Assembly (NCBI GenBank): GCA_964019335.1
Contig: OZ025720.1
Coordinates: 291,001-355,000, forward strand
DNA: 64,000 nucleotides
Direction of reading: 5' to 3'
Source: Diplonema japonicum
Taxonomy: Eukaryota; Euglenozoa; Diplonemea; Diplonemida; Diplonemidae
In this document: one piece after another, positions 1-9,241 of the stretch
Position numbering within the stretch: position 1 is the first letter of the stretch
Layout of the letters: every line of letters starts with the position of its first letter
Program-made: the position numbers and the translations under genes
Notes under the pieces: generated by a model
Databases searched by the model: none
Told to the model about the DNA's origin: nothing
Seen by the model: the letters and a program-made list of their open reading frames with translations, nothing else

Positions 1-1220
1 TGGTGGTTTGGTTTTCTAAGTGGAGGCGATGATGCGGGTATTGTTGAAGAGAATGCGGTGAATCCGCCTAGATCAGGCGACACGTCACGGGGGTCAATTT
101 TTGTACCCGTTTTAATCTTCTTCAAAGGGGTGGCGGGGGGCGCCAGGGTGAGGTTCTCCACGGAGCCGTTTTCTTCACGCGAAGGAAGCTTCACCACATT
201 GCCCTCCTCCGAAGCCTCATACAGCACAATGGGAACGCTCAGCATGGCGGGCGTTAAATTCGTGAACTCCGGTAAAAACGGCATCCGATCCTTCAACAGC
301 GACCATGAGAATACGAACGGGAACACCACCATGCCACCGCACAACAGCATCGGCCACAATGGTACACCGAATTTCAGTTGGATACCAACAATGGCAGCGG
401 AGACGGTTACTATTTGCCGGGTGTATTTTCTCCATTGCATGAAAAGGAGGATGACAGTCTGCCCAATCGACACTGTTAAAAAACTCTCAATTTTCGCTTG
501 GTTTCGAGTGGATTTTGCGTGCTCGCGAAGGGCCACCAAACGGCCAACTAAGCTGTTCCTCCCAATCTCCGACTTGGCGTAGCTGTGTTTTGAACTTTTT
601 TTAACAGTTTTCGACACAAGCGTCCGCAGCCCTGCCAGCGCAACTGCACAGGGCACCGCCATATCAAGAACATCAAAGCTGCAGTTCATCAACAGAAAAC
701 ACAAACTGAACGCGGACATGCTATTCAATACGTTGACCCATGAAAATATCGACACGATAGCAATCAAGAGCGACAGGAGGTCGAGGGCTAATGCGGGGGA
801 TGTCAGCATAGGTACTGCTTCGGGGCCGGGACTTCTCCTTCGTTCGGAAATTTTGAGATCGACTTCCACTTCGCCCACGGCCTTCCCTGTTTCCTTCGAT
901 AGCAGCTCCAGTTTTTTTAACCATTCATCTTCGTCATCTTTTAGTTGCAGCGATGTTGTTTGGCCTATGCATTCTGGTCTGTCTTTCTTTTTTGCTCTGA
1001 ATACTTGGATCCTGAGTTTGGTACTGCCAATGTCTTGAAATACCGGGAGTACGAAGCCTAAGCCGTCCCTCCACATGCACCCTTTTTCCCCCCGTTCCCC
1101 CGGGACGCTTCTTTTGGAAGCGACGCCGCTGCACTGTGCCTTGTAGTATACATCGCCTTCTCCGATGGTGGTTTTGAAGATCGCCTCGTTTACACGGATC
1201 TTTATGTGTTTTTCTTTCAT
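1..1220 (-). CDS. C2-domain protein with several membrane segments (3' end outside window)
   Basis: One frame stays open without a stop from the ATG at 1218-1220 down to base 1, giving 406 codons; the stop lies outside the window. Residues about 5-125 look like a C2 domain: beta-rich, starting KIKIRV-like, with a central LRIQVFRAKKKD strand and ending GEVEVDLKI. Hydrophobic stretches follow at about 142-203 (two or three segments), 246-262 and 268-308, separated by basic linkers, then a polar proline-rich tail. This resembles C2 proteins tethered to the endoplasmic reticulum (MCTP or reticulon-like membrane organisers), where C2 binds lipid, often with calcium. The Asp ligands of a classical calcium site are not obvious, so calcium binding is unproven. 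The frame is seen directly; the family is inferred. Short plus-strand ORFs over the same bases are shadows. Confidence 0.72.
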   Translation of the reverse strand, partial: MKEKHIKIRVNEAIFKTTIGEGDVYYKAQCSGVASKRSVPGERGEKGCMWRDGLGFVLPVFQDIGSTKLRIQVFRAKKKDRPECIGQTTSLQLKDDEDEWLKKLELLSKETGKAVGEVEVDLKISERRRSPGPEAVPMLTSPALALDLLSLLIAIVSIFSWVNVLNSMSAFSLCFLLMNCSFDVLDMAVPCAVALAGLRTLVSKTVKKSSKHSYAKSEIGRNSLVGRLVALREHAKSTRNQAKIESFLTVSIGQTVILLFMQWRKYTRQIVTVSAAIVGIQLKFGVPLWPMLLCGGMVVFPFVFSWSLLKDRMPFLPEFTNLTPAMLSVPIVLYEASEEGNVVKLPSREENGSVENLTLAPPATPLKKIKTGTKIDPRDVSPDLGGFTAFSSTIPASSPPLRKPNH

Positions 1221-1697
1221 TTTTTTTTTTTTTTTTTTTGCTTTCCGGGGGTGCCCCGCCCCGTCTCCTTCGTGTGATTATGTAAATTCAGGAGGAAAAA
1301 AAAAAAGAGAAAAGAAAAGTGACGAAGGGGGGAGGGGGGAAGAAAAATAAAAAAGTCGGCTAGATCTCTTTTATTATCCGAAAGGAAGGAATTCTTTTTT
1401 TTTGGGGGGGGAAACCAAAAGCTATTTTTTTCTCCTTTCTTTTCTTTTTTTTCCCTTTTTTTTTTTTTTTTTGCTTCCGAAAAAAAAAAAAAAACAAATA
1501 AAAAAAAACAAATAAAAAAAAACGCGAGAAAAAGAATGGGGAAGAAGGAAAAAAAAAAAAAAAAAAAAAAAAAACCGAATAAAAGCAAAATAATAAAAGA
1601 TCATTTTCCTCAGAAAAAATCTCTGTTTTCCTTTCTAAAAGAAGGGGGGGGGGGGTAAGAATTCGTTTATATTATTATCACAGAAAAAGAGATACAC
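1221..1697. other. homopolymer-rich spacer
   Basis: No gene is visible. The stretch is dominated by A, T and G runs. The F/K-rich open frames here are translations of those runs. It probably holds the 5' untranslated/trans-splice region of the C2 protein gene and the 3' end of the next gene. Confidence 0.6.
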
Positions 1698-2012
1698 TCA
1701 CTGCCCGCCATCTCGGACGGCAAGCCAGAGGGATCTAGCCTGCCTGAGCACACCGTGCTCTTCAGTAGTAGCTTGGTACGTACCGCAAGTAAGCCCAATT
1801 ATAGGCCAGATGCCACCAGCCGCTGCAGCAACACCCATCCCGATGCCCCAATATGTGGGCTCATCGGCGATTGCATACAGCACCTTATCGCAGGCAGGAG
1901 GGTTGCTGGGGCGGACAGGCAAGGAGTTAGAAGATGCATAAGCGTAAACAGTCCCCATACTGAACCCGCCTGCAAGGCCAGACACCATTCTGAGAGCAAA
2001 AAACTTCGACAT
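1698..2012 (-). CDS. small hydrophobic protein, unknown (104 aa)
   Basis: A 104-residue frame starts at ATG 2010-2012 directly after an A-rich leader, as for most genes in this window, and has balanced base composition unlike the flanking homopolymers. It holds two glycine/alanine-rich hydrophobic stretches: residues about 8-27 (MVSGLAGGFSMGTVYAYA) and 53-76 (WGIGMGVAAAAGGIWPIIGL). Two cysteines (about 41 and 77) lie between and after them. The tail is polar. The size and two-helix pattern suit a small mitochondrial inner-membrane or other organelle membrane protein, but no family is recognised. It is co-directional with its neighbours. Confidence 0.6.
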   Translation of the reverse strand: MSKFFALRMVSGLAGGFSMGTVYAYASSNSLPVRPSNPPACDKVLYAIADEPTYWGIGMGVAAAAGGIWPIIGLTCGTYQATTEEHGVLRQARSLWLAVRDGGQ

Positions 2013-2071
2013 GTTTTTTTCTTCTTTTTTTTTACCCCTTTTTTTCTTTTTTTTTTTTTTTTAGAGGGAAT

Positions 2072-2104
<33 letters not shown>

Positions 2105-2489
2105 ATCCCCAGTTGTAAAACCGAGCTAGCCCACATGAGAAACGAAAGAATAATGGGGAAGGATTATAAAAAAAGTTTTTATTTTTACGCTCCATATTCG
2201 CTAAGTGACCCGCCCTATGTCCCAAAGGGGTTATAGGGGGCTATAGGGGAAAAAATGTCAAAAATGCCCAAAGGTTCATTGAATTTCTTTTTTCAAAAAA
2301 TCCATATGTCGAACATGAAAGAACGGTGAGTTGAGGGCCAACCAAAATGACCTTGGAAGTCGCCATTTTGGGTTTTGGCCATTTTTGCCAAACTTTTGCA
2401 ACTGGGCACTTTTTCCTTTGAAAAACATGGTTAACAGGGTTCGATCCCAGAAGCCAGCATCTTCCTGACCAGTAGTTCAGCCGAAAATA

Positions 2490-2580
2490 TTTTCGAAGGC
2501 GTAGTAGTCTAGTTGGGGGGGCTTTGCCCTGTACCTAGGCGAAGCGGGTTCACACCCCACTCCAGCTCACCACAGGGGAG
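2490..2580 (+). repeat. tRNA-like polymerase III promoter module (degenerate)
   Basis: TAGTCTAGTTG (2505-2515) matches the A-box consensus TRGYNNARNNG and GGTTCACACC (2547-2556) matches the B-box consensus. The bases that would form the acceptor stem do not pair, so this is a tRNA-derived relic or SINE head rather than a working tRNA. It lies inside the inverted-repeat element. Confidence 0.4.
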
Positions 2581-3204
2581 AAACGGCAGCCTGAACCTAA
2601 GCTTGTAGGAGTCTAGTTGAGAAAAGTGCAGTTTTGAGGGAAGGACAGCTCTTAACATTGTAAGATTGTTAGTTGTTAGTCAGTAAGCATAACAGTCCTG
2701 TACCGGCTGAGGAAGACGCAGTACAACTTGCTGGAAGTGGTGGCAAAACGAGACCAGCTTCTCCAGGACAAGAGAATGCTAGAAACGTACACGACGCACC
2801 CCTGGAACAGATAACGGAAGGAAACGCTCATGCACACCACCTGAGTGGTAGGAGCTGAAGAAGCACGTGAGCGGGAGCCTGATGATGAAGCACGGAGAAG
2901 ACATTATCAAGTAGCTCAGGAAGCTGAAGTAGTACGACGGACCGAGGAAGACAAGTCACCACAATGGAACTCGTACTAGACTTCGAGAACAGGGAAAGGG
3001 GTAGATAAGTAGAGATAAGTAGACAAGGACGTTCCAGAACAGGAACTTCCTTTATCTCATCTCTTATTCTGTGTTTATTTCATCACAGTGTTGATGGGCT
3101 GAGGCGTGTCGTGAGTGTGTATCGTGGAGGATATCTGGTGTGGAAAGAAGGGACCTACTCACTATGCAGGATGCCTGAGTAAAGATGGGGGGTCAGAGTT
3201 TTGA

Positions 3205-3291
3205 ATTCCTGTGTGGTAGAGTGGTTACCGTGCTCACCTGTCAGGCCCCCTTGTTCCAGGAGTCGCGGGTTCGAATCCCGACGCAGTCCCC
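3205..3291 (+). repeat. tRNA-like sequence (Asp-like relic or SINE head)
   Basis: An A box TGGTAGAGTGG (3214-3224) and B box GGTTCGAATCC (3268-3278) are spaced as in a tRNA, with CCTGTCA between them resembling the anticodon loop of tRNA-Asp(GUC), and CCCCA at the end. Only about five of seven acceptor pairs form, and the stretch after the anticodon is too long for a normal tRNA. A tRNA-derived module carried by the transposon is more likely than a functional gene. Confidence 0.4.
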
Positions 3292-3522
3292 ACTTGTGCC
3301 GTGTTTTTTCCACCGGAGCTGCTTCATTTTGTATAGTACAAAGTAAGGCAAATCACCAAAAAAAATTTTATTACAAAAAAAAATTCCATATGTCGAACAT
3401 TGGGCCCCGGACGCAAATAAATCCATTCCAGCCCTAGAAAAAGCAATAAGAAATTATTTTAGCTCTTCAAAATGCGGTTTCTGGCGGGTCACTTAGCGAA
3501 TATAGAGCGTTTAAAAAAAAAA

Positions 3523-5514
3523 TCACGGCATCAAGTAAACCATCCCGAGCACTTCATTCGCAAGGTTGGGATACGGCGTCTTTGAATCAGCCTTCGCCAT
3601 TACCTTCAGTGTCTGCAAAGGCAGGTCGTGTTCTATTTGTATGCATAAAAGAGGGTTCTCCTGCTTCGCAATGCTTATCAATGTGATAAGGATCTGAAGC
3701 GCCAAACAGATGACTGTCAGCTGCGAATCGTCCAAAACTTTGCGTAAAGGCGAGGCCTGTACCAATTTGCACAGGGGTTTGAACGAGGCAGGGAAAACCG
3801 TGTTCATGACAATGTCGCGATAAGAAGCATCGGCGGGTTGCCCGGTAACATGATCCTTCGAAAGGATTGAAAAGAGAAACAACAAATGTATCAGACAATT
3901 AATAGGAAGCGAAGGAACCGACAGCAAATGGCTCAAAAGAAAAAACTGCTCGTGTTGTGCCACGGTACCACGCTGCAACAAGCTCCCCGCTGTTAGGTTT
4001 CGCAAAGAGTACAATGCTGCAATGAACCCGTTCATGTGGTAAACACTCTTCAAGGGATCAACCACACGAAGTCCTTCCAACAACACCGTCAAACAGTCAT
4101 CCGTCACCATCTTCGAATGGTACTGCCGAGAATCGCTCAACTTATACAAAACCGAGAGACCATGCAACACCATATCCTCCCAATTAGCCCCGTCCGCAGC
4201 ATCTGTACTAGATTGATTCTCTGCTTGAACAGCAGTCTTCATGTGATAGACAAGGCATTGGATTCCATTAAACTGGTAGAAAAACTGCAGGTCCTCAAAA
4301 CTTACGATCCAGCTGTTCAGAAGAATAACAAGATGCGGGATGCTTTTATGGTGCGCGTCCGAGAAAAACGGGAGCACCTTTGTCGTCAGATACTCCATCA
4401 TGCCCTGTTCTTTTAACATTAAATTGTTCGCTTCCTTCTGCGCCACCATCGTCATCACCACCAGAATCGCAGGGTGCATCGCTGGGTAATGATGCAAAAG
4501 CTTCGTCAGTTCTTTAATAGAACGCGGGTTCAGATTTATGATATTGATGGATTCCGGAGATTCTAACTGGTCAACGGTGCCTCTCCCTAGCTCCTTCAAC
4601 AAGTACAAAGCGGATATTTTTAAACCAGCGATTCTGTTTGCTTGCGGGTCGCGGATTTTTGTTTTATGCGAAACAATTTCCCAAGCAGTTTTGATCAACC
4701 GTTTGTCATACGCGTGCTTCGCTACCGTTTCATCCGTTTCCACCATGAAACGGTAGAGCGCGACTGCCCAACATAGAGACTGGCTACAATTCCCTAAAAG
4801 GTAAGGGTCCAGCCCCAAGCAGGTGGTGTCGGCGATTAAAGTGTCAAGGATTTCGACTAGGCCAAGCTTGAGGCAGTAAGCTACTTCAAAGGGTGATCCG
4901 AATGATTCTTGGTTTGCCTCGCATTCTGTGGTGCCAGCTGGATTGTTGTCGTTCCGTGCGGCTTTTCGTTTGGCTTCGTTCCTCGAGCCGATTTTGGGTT
5001 CTACAGACTCCAAGACACGCGGTTCGTTAGTGGTGTTTTCGGTGGTAGAGCCCAAAAGAAAAATAGCCAGAAGCTCTATTGTTAGTTCAAGAAATACTTT
5101 TGACGGGCAAGCGGTTGGCCCGATACACAGTTTGAAGTAATCCTTTATGTTCCCCGCAAGTATTCGTGAGTCGGGTTGACCTGTTTCAACATCTGCATCA
5201 AAGAACAATTGTTTCCTTACAAGTCTTCTCTGAATGGGGTTTGACCGCAGGACCGCGATGACATTTATCATAGCATCCTCCAGTATGGCCTCGTTTTCAC
5301 CCTCTTCTACATCGAAGTTGCGCTCCATGATCAGCAGCTTGCTGTAGTTCGAGGCGATGAAGTCCATTTCACTTACATGAACCGTGATCTTCCCTGTGTC
5401 GGGATTGGTGGCGTACTTGTCCTTCTTGGTTACTGCGTTGGAGGTGAAGAAGACATTCCCCAGTGCCTTCCCCACTTTCTTGATGCCTGAGAATCTTCCC
5501 GTTGCCTCCGGCAT
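3523..5514 (-). CDS. ARM/HEAT-like alpha-solenoid protein (663 aa)
   Basis: A single uninterrupted frame of 663 residues starts at ATG 5512-5514 after an A-rich leader. From about residue 85 it is almost entirely amphipathic helices with repeated Leu/Ile/Ala patterns (for example VFLELTIELLAIFLLG, VAYCLKLGLVEILDTLI, AILVVMTMVAQKE), as in Armadillo or HEAT solenoids. No catalytic motif or signal peptide is seen. The N terminus (1-50) is basic and Gly-rich. Such proteins usually act as scaffolds or transport adaptors; the partner is unknown. The stop at 3523 lies 13 bp from a transposon end, so the 3' UTR is probably supplied by the element. The fold is inferred from helix pattern only. Confidence 0.75.
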   Translation of the reverse strand: MPEATGRFSGIKKVGKALGNVFFTSNAVTKKDKYATNPDTGKITVHVSEMDFIASNYSKLLIMERNFDVEEGENEAILEDAMINVIAVLRSNPIQRRLVRKQLFFDADVETGQPDSRILAGNIKDYFKLCIGPTACPSKVFLELTIELLAIFLLGSTTENTTNEPRVLESVEPKIGSRNEAKRKAARNDNNPAGTTECEANQESFGSPFEVAYCLKLGLVEILDTLIADTTCLGLDPYLLGNCSQSLCWAVALYRFMVETDETVAKHAYDKRLIKTAWEIVSHKTKIRDPQANRIAGLKISALYLLKELGRGTVDQLESPESINIINLNPRSIKELTKLLHHYPAMHPAILVVMTMVAQKEANNLMLKEQGMMEYLTTKVLPFFSDAHHKSIPHLVILLNSWIVSFEDLQFFYQFNGIQCLVYHMKTAVQAENQSSTDAADGANWEDMVLHGLSVLYKLSDSRQYHSKMVTDDCLTVLLEGLRVVDPLKSVYHMNGFIAALYSLRNLTAGSLLQRGTVAQHEQFFLLSHLLSVPSLPINCLIHLLFLFSILSKDHVTGQPADASYRDIVMNTVFPASFKPLCKLVQASPLRKVLDDSQLTVICLALQILITLISIAKQENPLLCIQIEHDLPLQTLKVMAKADSKTPYPNLANEVLGMVYLMP

Positions 5515-6006
5515 TTCTTTTTTTTTGTTTGTTTTGTCCCCCCCCCCCCCTTTTTTTAATACAATTTTTTAAAAAAGAAGGAAACACACCAAGAAAAGAA
5601 GAAAAAAAAAGGGGGGGGATGATGGTGGTGTAAAGTCTCGGACAGGTGTTGTCGGCAAGACTCCTTTTATTTTTATCCAGGTAAAAACGAAAGGGGGGGG
5701 GGGGGGGGGAGGAGGAAGGAAGGAAGCTGTTCATTATTTTTTTTATCAATTTCTTTTTTATCATCTCCAATATCGAGGGAGAAAAGAGTGGAACAGCGAT
5801 TTTTTTTCGAAGCAGAAACAAAGATAACGTTTGCGTAGTGTCTTAAAGTGAATCCGGACCGCAAGATAATAGAGGGTGGAGGGGCAGGGATAAGGGGGAG
5901 GGACAGAGAGATAGGGAGATGTGGTGAAACAACAAAGTCAAGGGAACGAACTTGAAAATGCCAAACCACAAAAAAATAATAATTAAAAAAAAGGTGTTCT
6001 CATTCT
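5515..6006. other. spacer, no gene seen
   Basis: About 490 bases of homopolymer-rich DNA (C11, G18 and several A/T runs) between two co-directional genes. Reading frames here are low-complexity. Confidence 0.55.
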
Positions 6007-7458
6007 TCACGGGAAAGTGGAACCAATCTCCCCGTACTTCAGGTCGCTGTAGGTGGTGGTGACACTGGCGTAGTTCTGCTCTGGCTGCATGGGGGGCCCG
6101 TCGTTGGGGCCGCATGTGCCTCGGACCGCGCCTGGTGTGGAGTCGCTGGCGTTCTGGGGGTACTTCCCGTCGAGCCACAGCATGTGGGCCTCCTTGTCGT
6201 CCCAGAGGGAGAAGACGAGGACCATCCCGCGGGTGAAGGAGTCCCCCGTCGCTGCCATCCCACCCTTCGCGGAGAAGTGTTGCACCTTGTCGTCGAAGGT
6301 GTTGGCCTGGTCCTTGCAGAAGCCGTCGGTGATGGAGTCGTGGGTGTTCCCCGCCACCGTCGCGTTCATGTTCTGGATGACCTTCCCGTCCTGCACGTAC
6401 ACCCTGCGCATCTCCTTCAGCTTCCCCGTGTCGGTCCCATCGTCCGTCACGAACTGCGTCACCACCGTCATCGGCTTCGACGCGTCCACCTTCAACCCGT
6501 TCCCGTAGAAGTTCACCTTCGCCCCGTTCATCCCGCCGCTGTAGTACTGCAGCCTGTAGGAGGCGAAGTCGCAACCTGCGTGGTCGCAAGTCTCCCTGCA
6601 CTTGTCCGCTCCGTTCGGGCAGGCATACGTCCCTGTCACGTCGGTCCCGTTCGCTTGGCAGGGGTGAGGGGTCACCGCCGTCGACACGTTGTTCGCCTCC
6701 CACAGGTCGATCTCGTTGCAGCAGGCGTGCCATGCGGAGTCTGCCCCGCCCCCCTGTGCGTTTTGGATCGGGATGTTCGCCCGCCCCTTCACAAAGTGGA
6801 TGTCCCCCGGGCACTGTGCGTCGCAGTACCCCGTCCCGTACAGCGGGCCCGCCGTGTTGTCGGTCCCGTCCATGTCCCCGTCCTTGTTCATCTCCACGAA
6901 GTAGATCGGCCCGTTGATCCCGCAGCTCATCATCGGCGCCTCCACCGTGAAGGTGAACTCCCTGTTCAGGAGGTTGAAGGTCTTGTACTCCCACGACGAG
7001 GGGTCTGCCTTGCTCGCGCCCCTTGCCTTCGCCTCCGCCTTCTGCTCCAACATGTACAGCCGCGACCCGATGTTCCCGTCGGGGCCCTTGAACTTCATCG
7101 TCATCGAGGTCCCGTCGCTCGTCACCCCGTACTTCCCGTAGTCCACCCCCTCCAGCATGCAGTTCTGCGCGCACTTTTGCTGGTCGGCAGCAGACGAGCA
7201 GTCCGGGTTTACCCACATCTTGTACTGGTCCCAGCAGTTCGTGTATGTGTCCTCGTGCTGCAGCCACCGCCAGTTCGCGTCCATTGTGATGTACGTCTCC
7301 CCGTCCTTCTGACACCCCCCGGCCTTGCTGCACTTCTGGATTCCCAGCTGCAGCGGTTGCTCCACTGCCTGGCAGTCCATCCCGTTGCATGCCTGTTGCC
7401 CCGTGCTGTGCCCCGTTGCGAGGAGGAGCCCCAGGCAGATGTTCCCGAGCCGTGTCAT
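6007..7458 (-). CDS. glycoside hydrolase family 7 cellulase, secreted (483 aa)
   Basis: The protein has an N-terminal signal peptide (about residues 1-20, hydrophobic LGLLLATGHSTG) followed by one GH7 catalytic domain. The family signature ExDxxE is intact: E249, D251 and E254 in NEIDLWEAN, where the first Glu is the nucleophile and the last the acid/base. Many cysteines fit the disulfide-rich GH7 beta-sandwich. GH7 enzymes cut beta-1,4-glucan chains of cellulose as cellobiohydrolases or endoglucanases; loop lengths do not let me decide which. There is no linker or cellulose-binding module: the protein stops at the end of the catalytic domain. High GC and no intron contrast with the flanking DNA. 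It is followed downstream by the ARM-like gene and preceded by another secreted protein. A long antisense ORF over it is a codon-bias shadow. Confidence 0.95.
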   Translation of the reverse strand: MTRLGNICLGLLLATGHSTGQQACNGMDCQAVEQPLQLGIQKCSKAGGCQKDGETYITMDANWRWLQHEDTYTNCWDQYKMWVNPDCSSAADQQKCAQNCMLEGVDYGKYGVTSDGTSMTMKFKGPDGNIGSRLYMLEQKAEAKARGASKADPSSWEYKTFNLLNREFTFTVEAPMMSCGINGPIYFVEMNKDGDMDGTDNTAGPLYGTGYCDAQCPGDIHFVKGRANIPIQNAQGGGADSAWHACCNEIDLWEANNVSTAVTPHPCQANGTDVTGTYACPNGADKCRETCDHAGCDFASYRLQYYSGGMNGAKVNFYGNGLKVDASKPMTVVTQFVTDDGTDTGKLKEMRRVYVQDGKVIQNMNATVAGNTHDSITDGFCKDQANTFDDKVQHFSAKGGMAATGDSFTRGMVLVFSLWDDKEAHMLWLDGKYPQNASDSTPGAVRGTCGPNDGPPMQPEQNYASVTTTYSDLKYGEIGSTFP

Positions 7459-7917
7459 TATTGGAGTTGTTTTTTGTTTTTGTTTTGTTTGTTTTCTCTT
7501 TTAACCTGTGGGGTTACATTTGCAAGGTATTTTCAAAGAATAAAAAAAAATTCTTTTTTTTTCATCCTTAGATTTCATTTTTTGAGCTTTCATACTCAGC
7601 GTAGAAAATAAAAAATGGAGGGGAATGAAAAAGAGAGAGAAAGGAATTTGTATTTAGGGTGTTCAGGTAATTTCGAATTGTTCACGGGTTATTTTCGAGG
7701 GGTGAGGGGAGGGATGAAAACGATAAAATAGAGAGAAAGATAGATCGGCCGCTTTGCATGGCGGCACGAGAGACAATTTGCCGCAGCTACAAAAGCACCT
7801 TTTTTTTTTAAAACATTTTTTATTTTTATTTTTATTTTTATTTTCAGTTTTCTTTTTTTTTTTCTTCTTCTTTTTTTTGCTGGAACAGGTAGACAAACTT
7901 TGAAGTGAATTGTTGTT

Positions 7918-7952
<35 letters not shown>

Positions 7953-8057
7953 AGAGAGAGAGGCAGCAATGTCTGTTTCTCAAACTGACTTTTCGTTATA
8001 TTCTTTTTTTCCTCTTTCCTTCTAGTGTGTTGTGTTTTAGGAATTATCTACTATCAT
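7459..8057. other. spacer, no gene seen
   Basis: About 600 bases with A/T runs (A29 near 7920, T runs near 7800-7870). It presumably holds the GH7 leader and the 3' UTR of the upstream secreted gene. Confidence 0.5.
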
Positions 8058-9068
8058 CTAAAACAACAGAACAAGGGCCACCAGGAGGGTGACAAGGAGG
8101 GCGGTGGCAGGGTGGGCTGCAGGGGAAGACGCGTTCACGGTCTTCTTGTACTGCTTGTTGAACTCCTCCCAGGTGAGGTAGCCGTCGACACTCTTGTTGG
8201 CGTTCAGCTGCACGTACTGGCAGTGGATGTCGAGGGTGAGTGGCGCCACGAAGTCCGCCTGCAGCGAGAGGGTGGCACCTTTCAGGGTACCTGTGCTGCA
8301 CGACCCAACGTTCTTCACAAGCCTCGAGGCGGGGGTCTTGTTGTCCTGAACGATGCACTTCGCGTCGCTGAAGTCGCTCTCCACGAGGGAAGCCACCCAA
8401 CCTGTTGTCACTTTGTTGCACGCAGCCTGCGAGCTCACGCGGCTCGGGCTGGTGACGACCTTGCACTTCGCGTCGTACGACTGGCAGCACCCATCGCACT
8501 CCGGCTCCGCCCCGCATGCCTTCTGGCTCAGGGACTCCGTCGTGCTTGCCTTCTCCTTGCCCGAGCACTTGCTCCCCGTCCAGCTGCGGGTCTTCACTCC
8601 GCCCTTCTTCATCGCAAGCAGGTAGTTCGTCACAATGCACTGTTCTGCCATCGTCAGCGACGATGGGTTGAACTTCGCTGACCCGAGGGCCGTCACCACG
8701 CACGTGTCCGCTTTTAGTGTCTTCACCACCGCCGTCCCCTCGCACGTCTTCGAGTCCTTCCAGTACGATAGCTGCAAGGCCTCTGTTCCCTTCGCGGGGC
8801 ACGCCGTGTCGTCGATCTTCAGCATCACAGAGTATGTCACAGTGCTGTCCGTCAGGCACGCGTCGATCGTGTGCCCGCTCAGTTCTGCCCCCGCCGTCGC
8901 GAACGGCTTCACCGCGACCTTGTCCTGAGCGGCGTAGCTCCACAGCGCCGCCTTCGGGTCCGCAACCCCGGTGCAGTCCGCACTTGCGTAGAACACGGGG
9001 TTCGTGAAGGGGCTCCCAGCAGCCGCAGCAACGGAAACACCAATCGCAAGGAAAAAGGCCGATTGCAT
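8058..9068 (-). CDS. secreted Cys-rich protein with hydrophobic GPI-like tail (336 aa)
   Basis: A signal peptide covers about residues 1-18 (FFLAIGVSVAAAAG) and a C-terminal hydrophobic tail (ALLVTLLVALVLLF) follows a small-residue region (NASSPAAHPA), as in GPI-anchored proteins. The body holds about 20 cysteines, including a clustered CDGCC motif near residue 195, so it is probably disulfide-bonded. Near the C terminus LNANKSVDGYLTWEEF resembles an EF-hand loop with an insertion. No enzyme family is recognised. It lies immediately upstream of the GH7 gene on the same strand, which suggests, but does not prove, a role at the cell surface linked to polymer breakdown or adhesion. Confidence 0.8.
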   Translation of the reverse strand: MQSAFFLAIGVSVAAAAGSPFTNPVFYASADCTGVADPKAALWSYAAQDKVAVKPFATAGAELSGHTIDACLTDSTVTYSVMLKIDDTACPAKGTEALQLSYWKDSKTCEGTAVVKTLKADTCVVTALGSAKFNPSSLTMAEQCIVTNYLLAMKKGGVKTRSWTGSKCSGKEKASTTESLSQKACGAEPECDGCCQSYDAKCKVVTSPSRVSSQAACNKVTTGWVASLVESDFSDAKCIVQDNKTPASRLVKNVGSCSTGTLKGATLSLQADFVAPLTLDIHCQYVQLNANKSVDGYLTWEEFNKQYKKTVNASSPAAHPATALLVTLLVALVLLF

Positions 9069-9241
9069 TTTTTTTTTCTTCTTCTTTTGTACGTTTGTGT
9101 GTTTTTATTAAAATCTTTGTTTGTGTGTTGCCGTTGTTTGAATTTCTCTTCTATAAAATAGCAAAAAGAGGCCAAAAAACAGGACGAAGATCTCGGACAG
9201 ACCTCAGGGACGACAGAACAAAGAAAGAAAAACGGGAAATC

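Larger units (their letters stand above)
2188..3509. mobile_element. DNA transposon with 27-bp terminal inverted repeats, apparently non-autonomous
   Basis: Bases 2188-2214 (starting CGCTCCATATTCGCTAAG) are repeated in inverse at 3483-3509 with one mismatch in 27. The four bases outside each end are TTTA on both sides (2184-2187 and 3510-3513), a candidate target-site duplication, though weak in AT-rich DNA. The 1.32 kb interior has no long reading frame, so no transposase is carried. A 15-base motif (CCATATGTCGAACAT) occurs in direct orientation near both ends (about 2302 and 3388). Two tRNA-like promoter modules lie inside. The element sits 13 bp past the stop codon of the ARM-like gene, in its presumed 3' UTR. 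Confidence 0.75.

Noticed and set aside
1217-1604. Poly-Phe/poly-Lys frames here and in many spacers
   Set aside because: Translations of T and A runs with no other content.
3205-3291. Functional tRNA-Asp gene
   Set aside because: A and B boxes match but the acceptor stem pairs poorly and the variable region is too long; it lies inside a transposon.
6184-7611. Plus-strand 475-aa and minus-strand 515-aa alternative frames over the GH7 gene
   Set aside because: They are Arg/Val/His-biased translations of the GC-rich cellulase in wrong frames; the GH7 frame has the catalytic motif and signal peptide.
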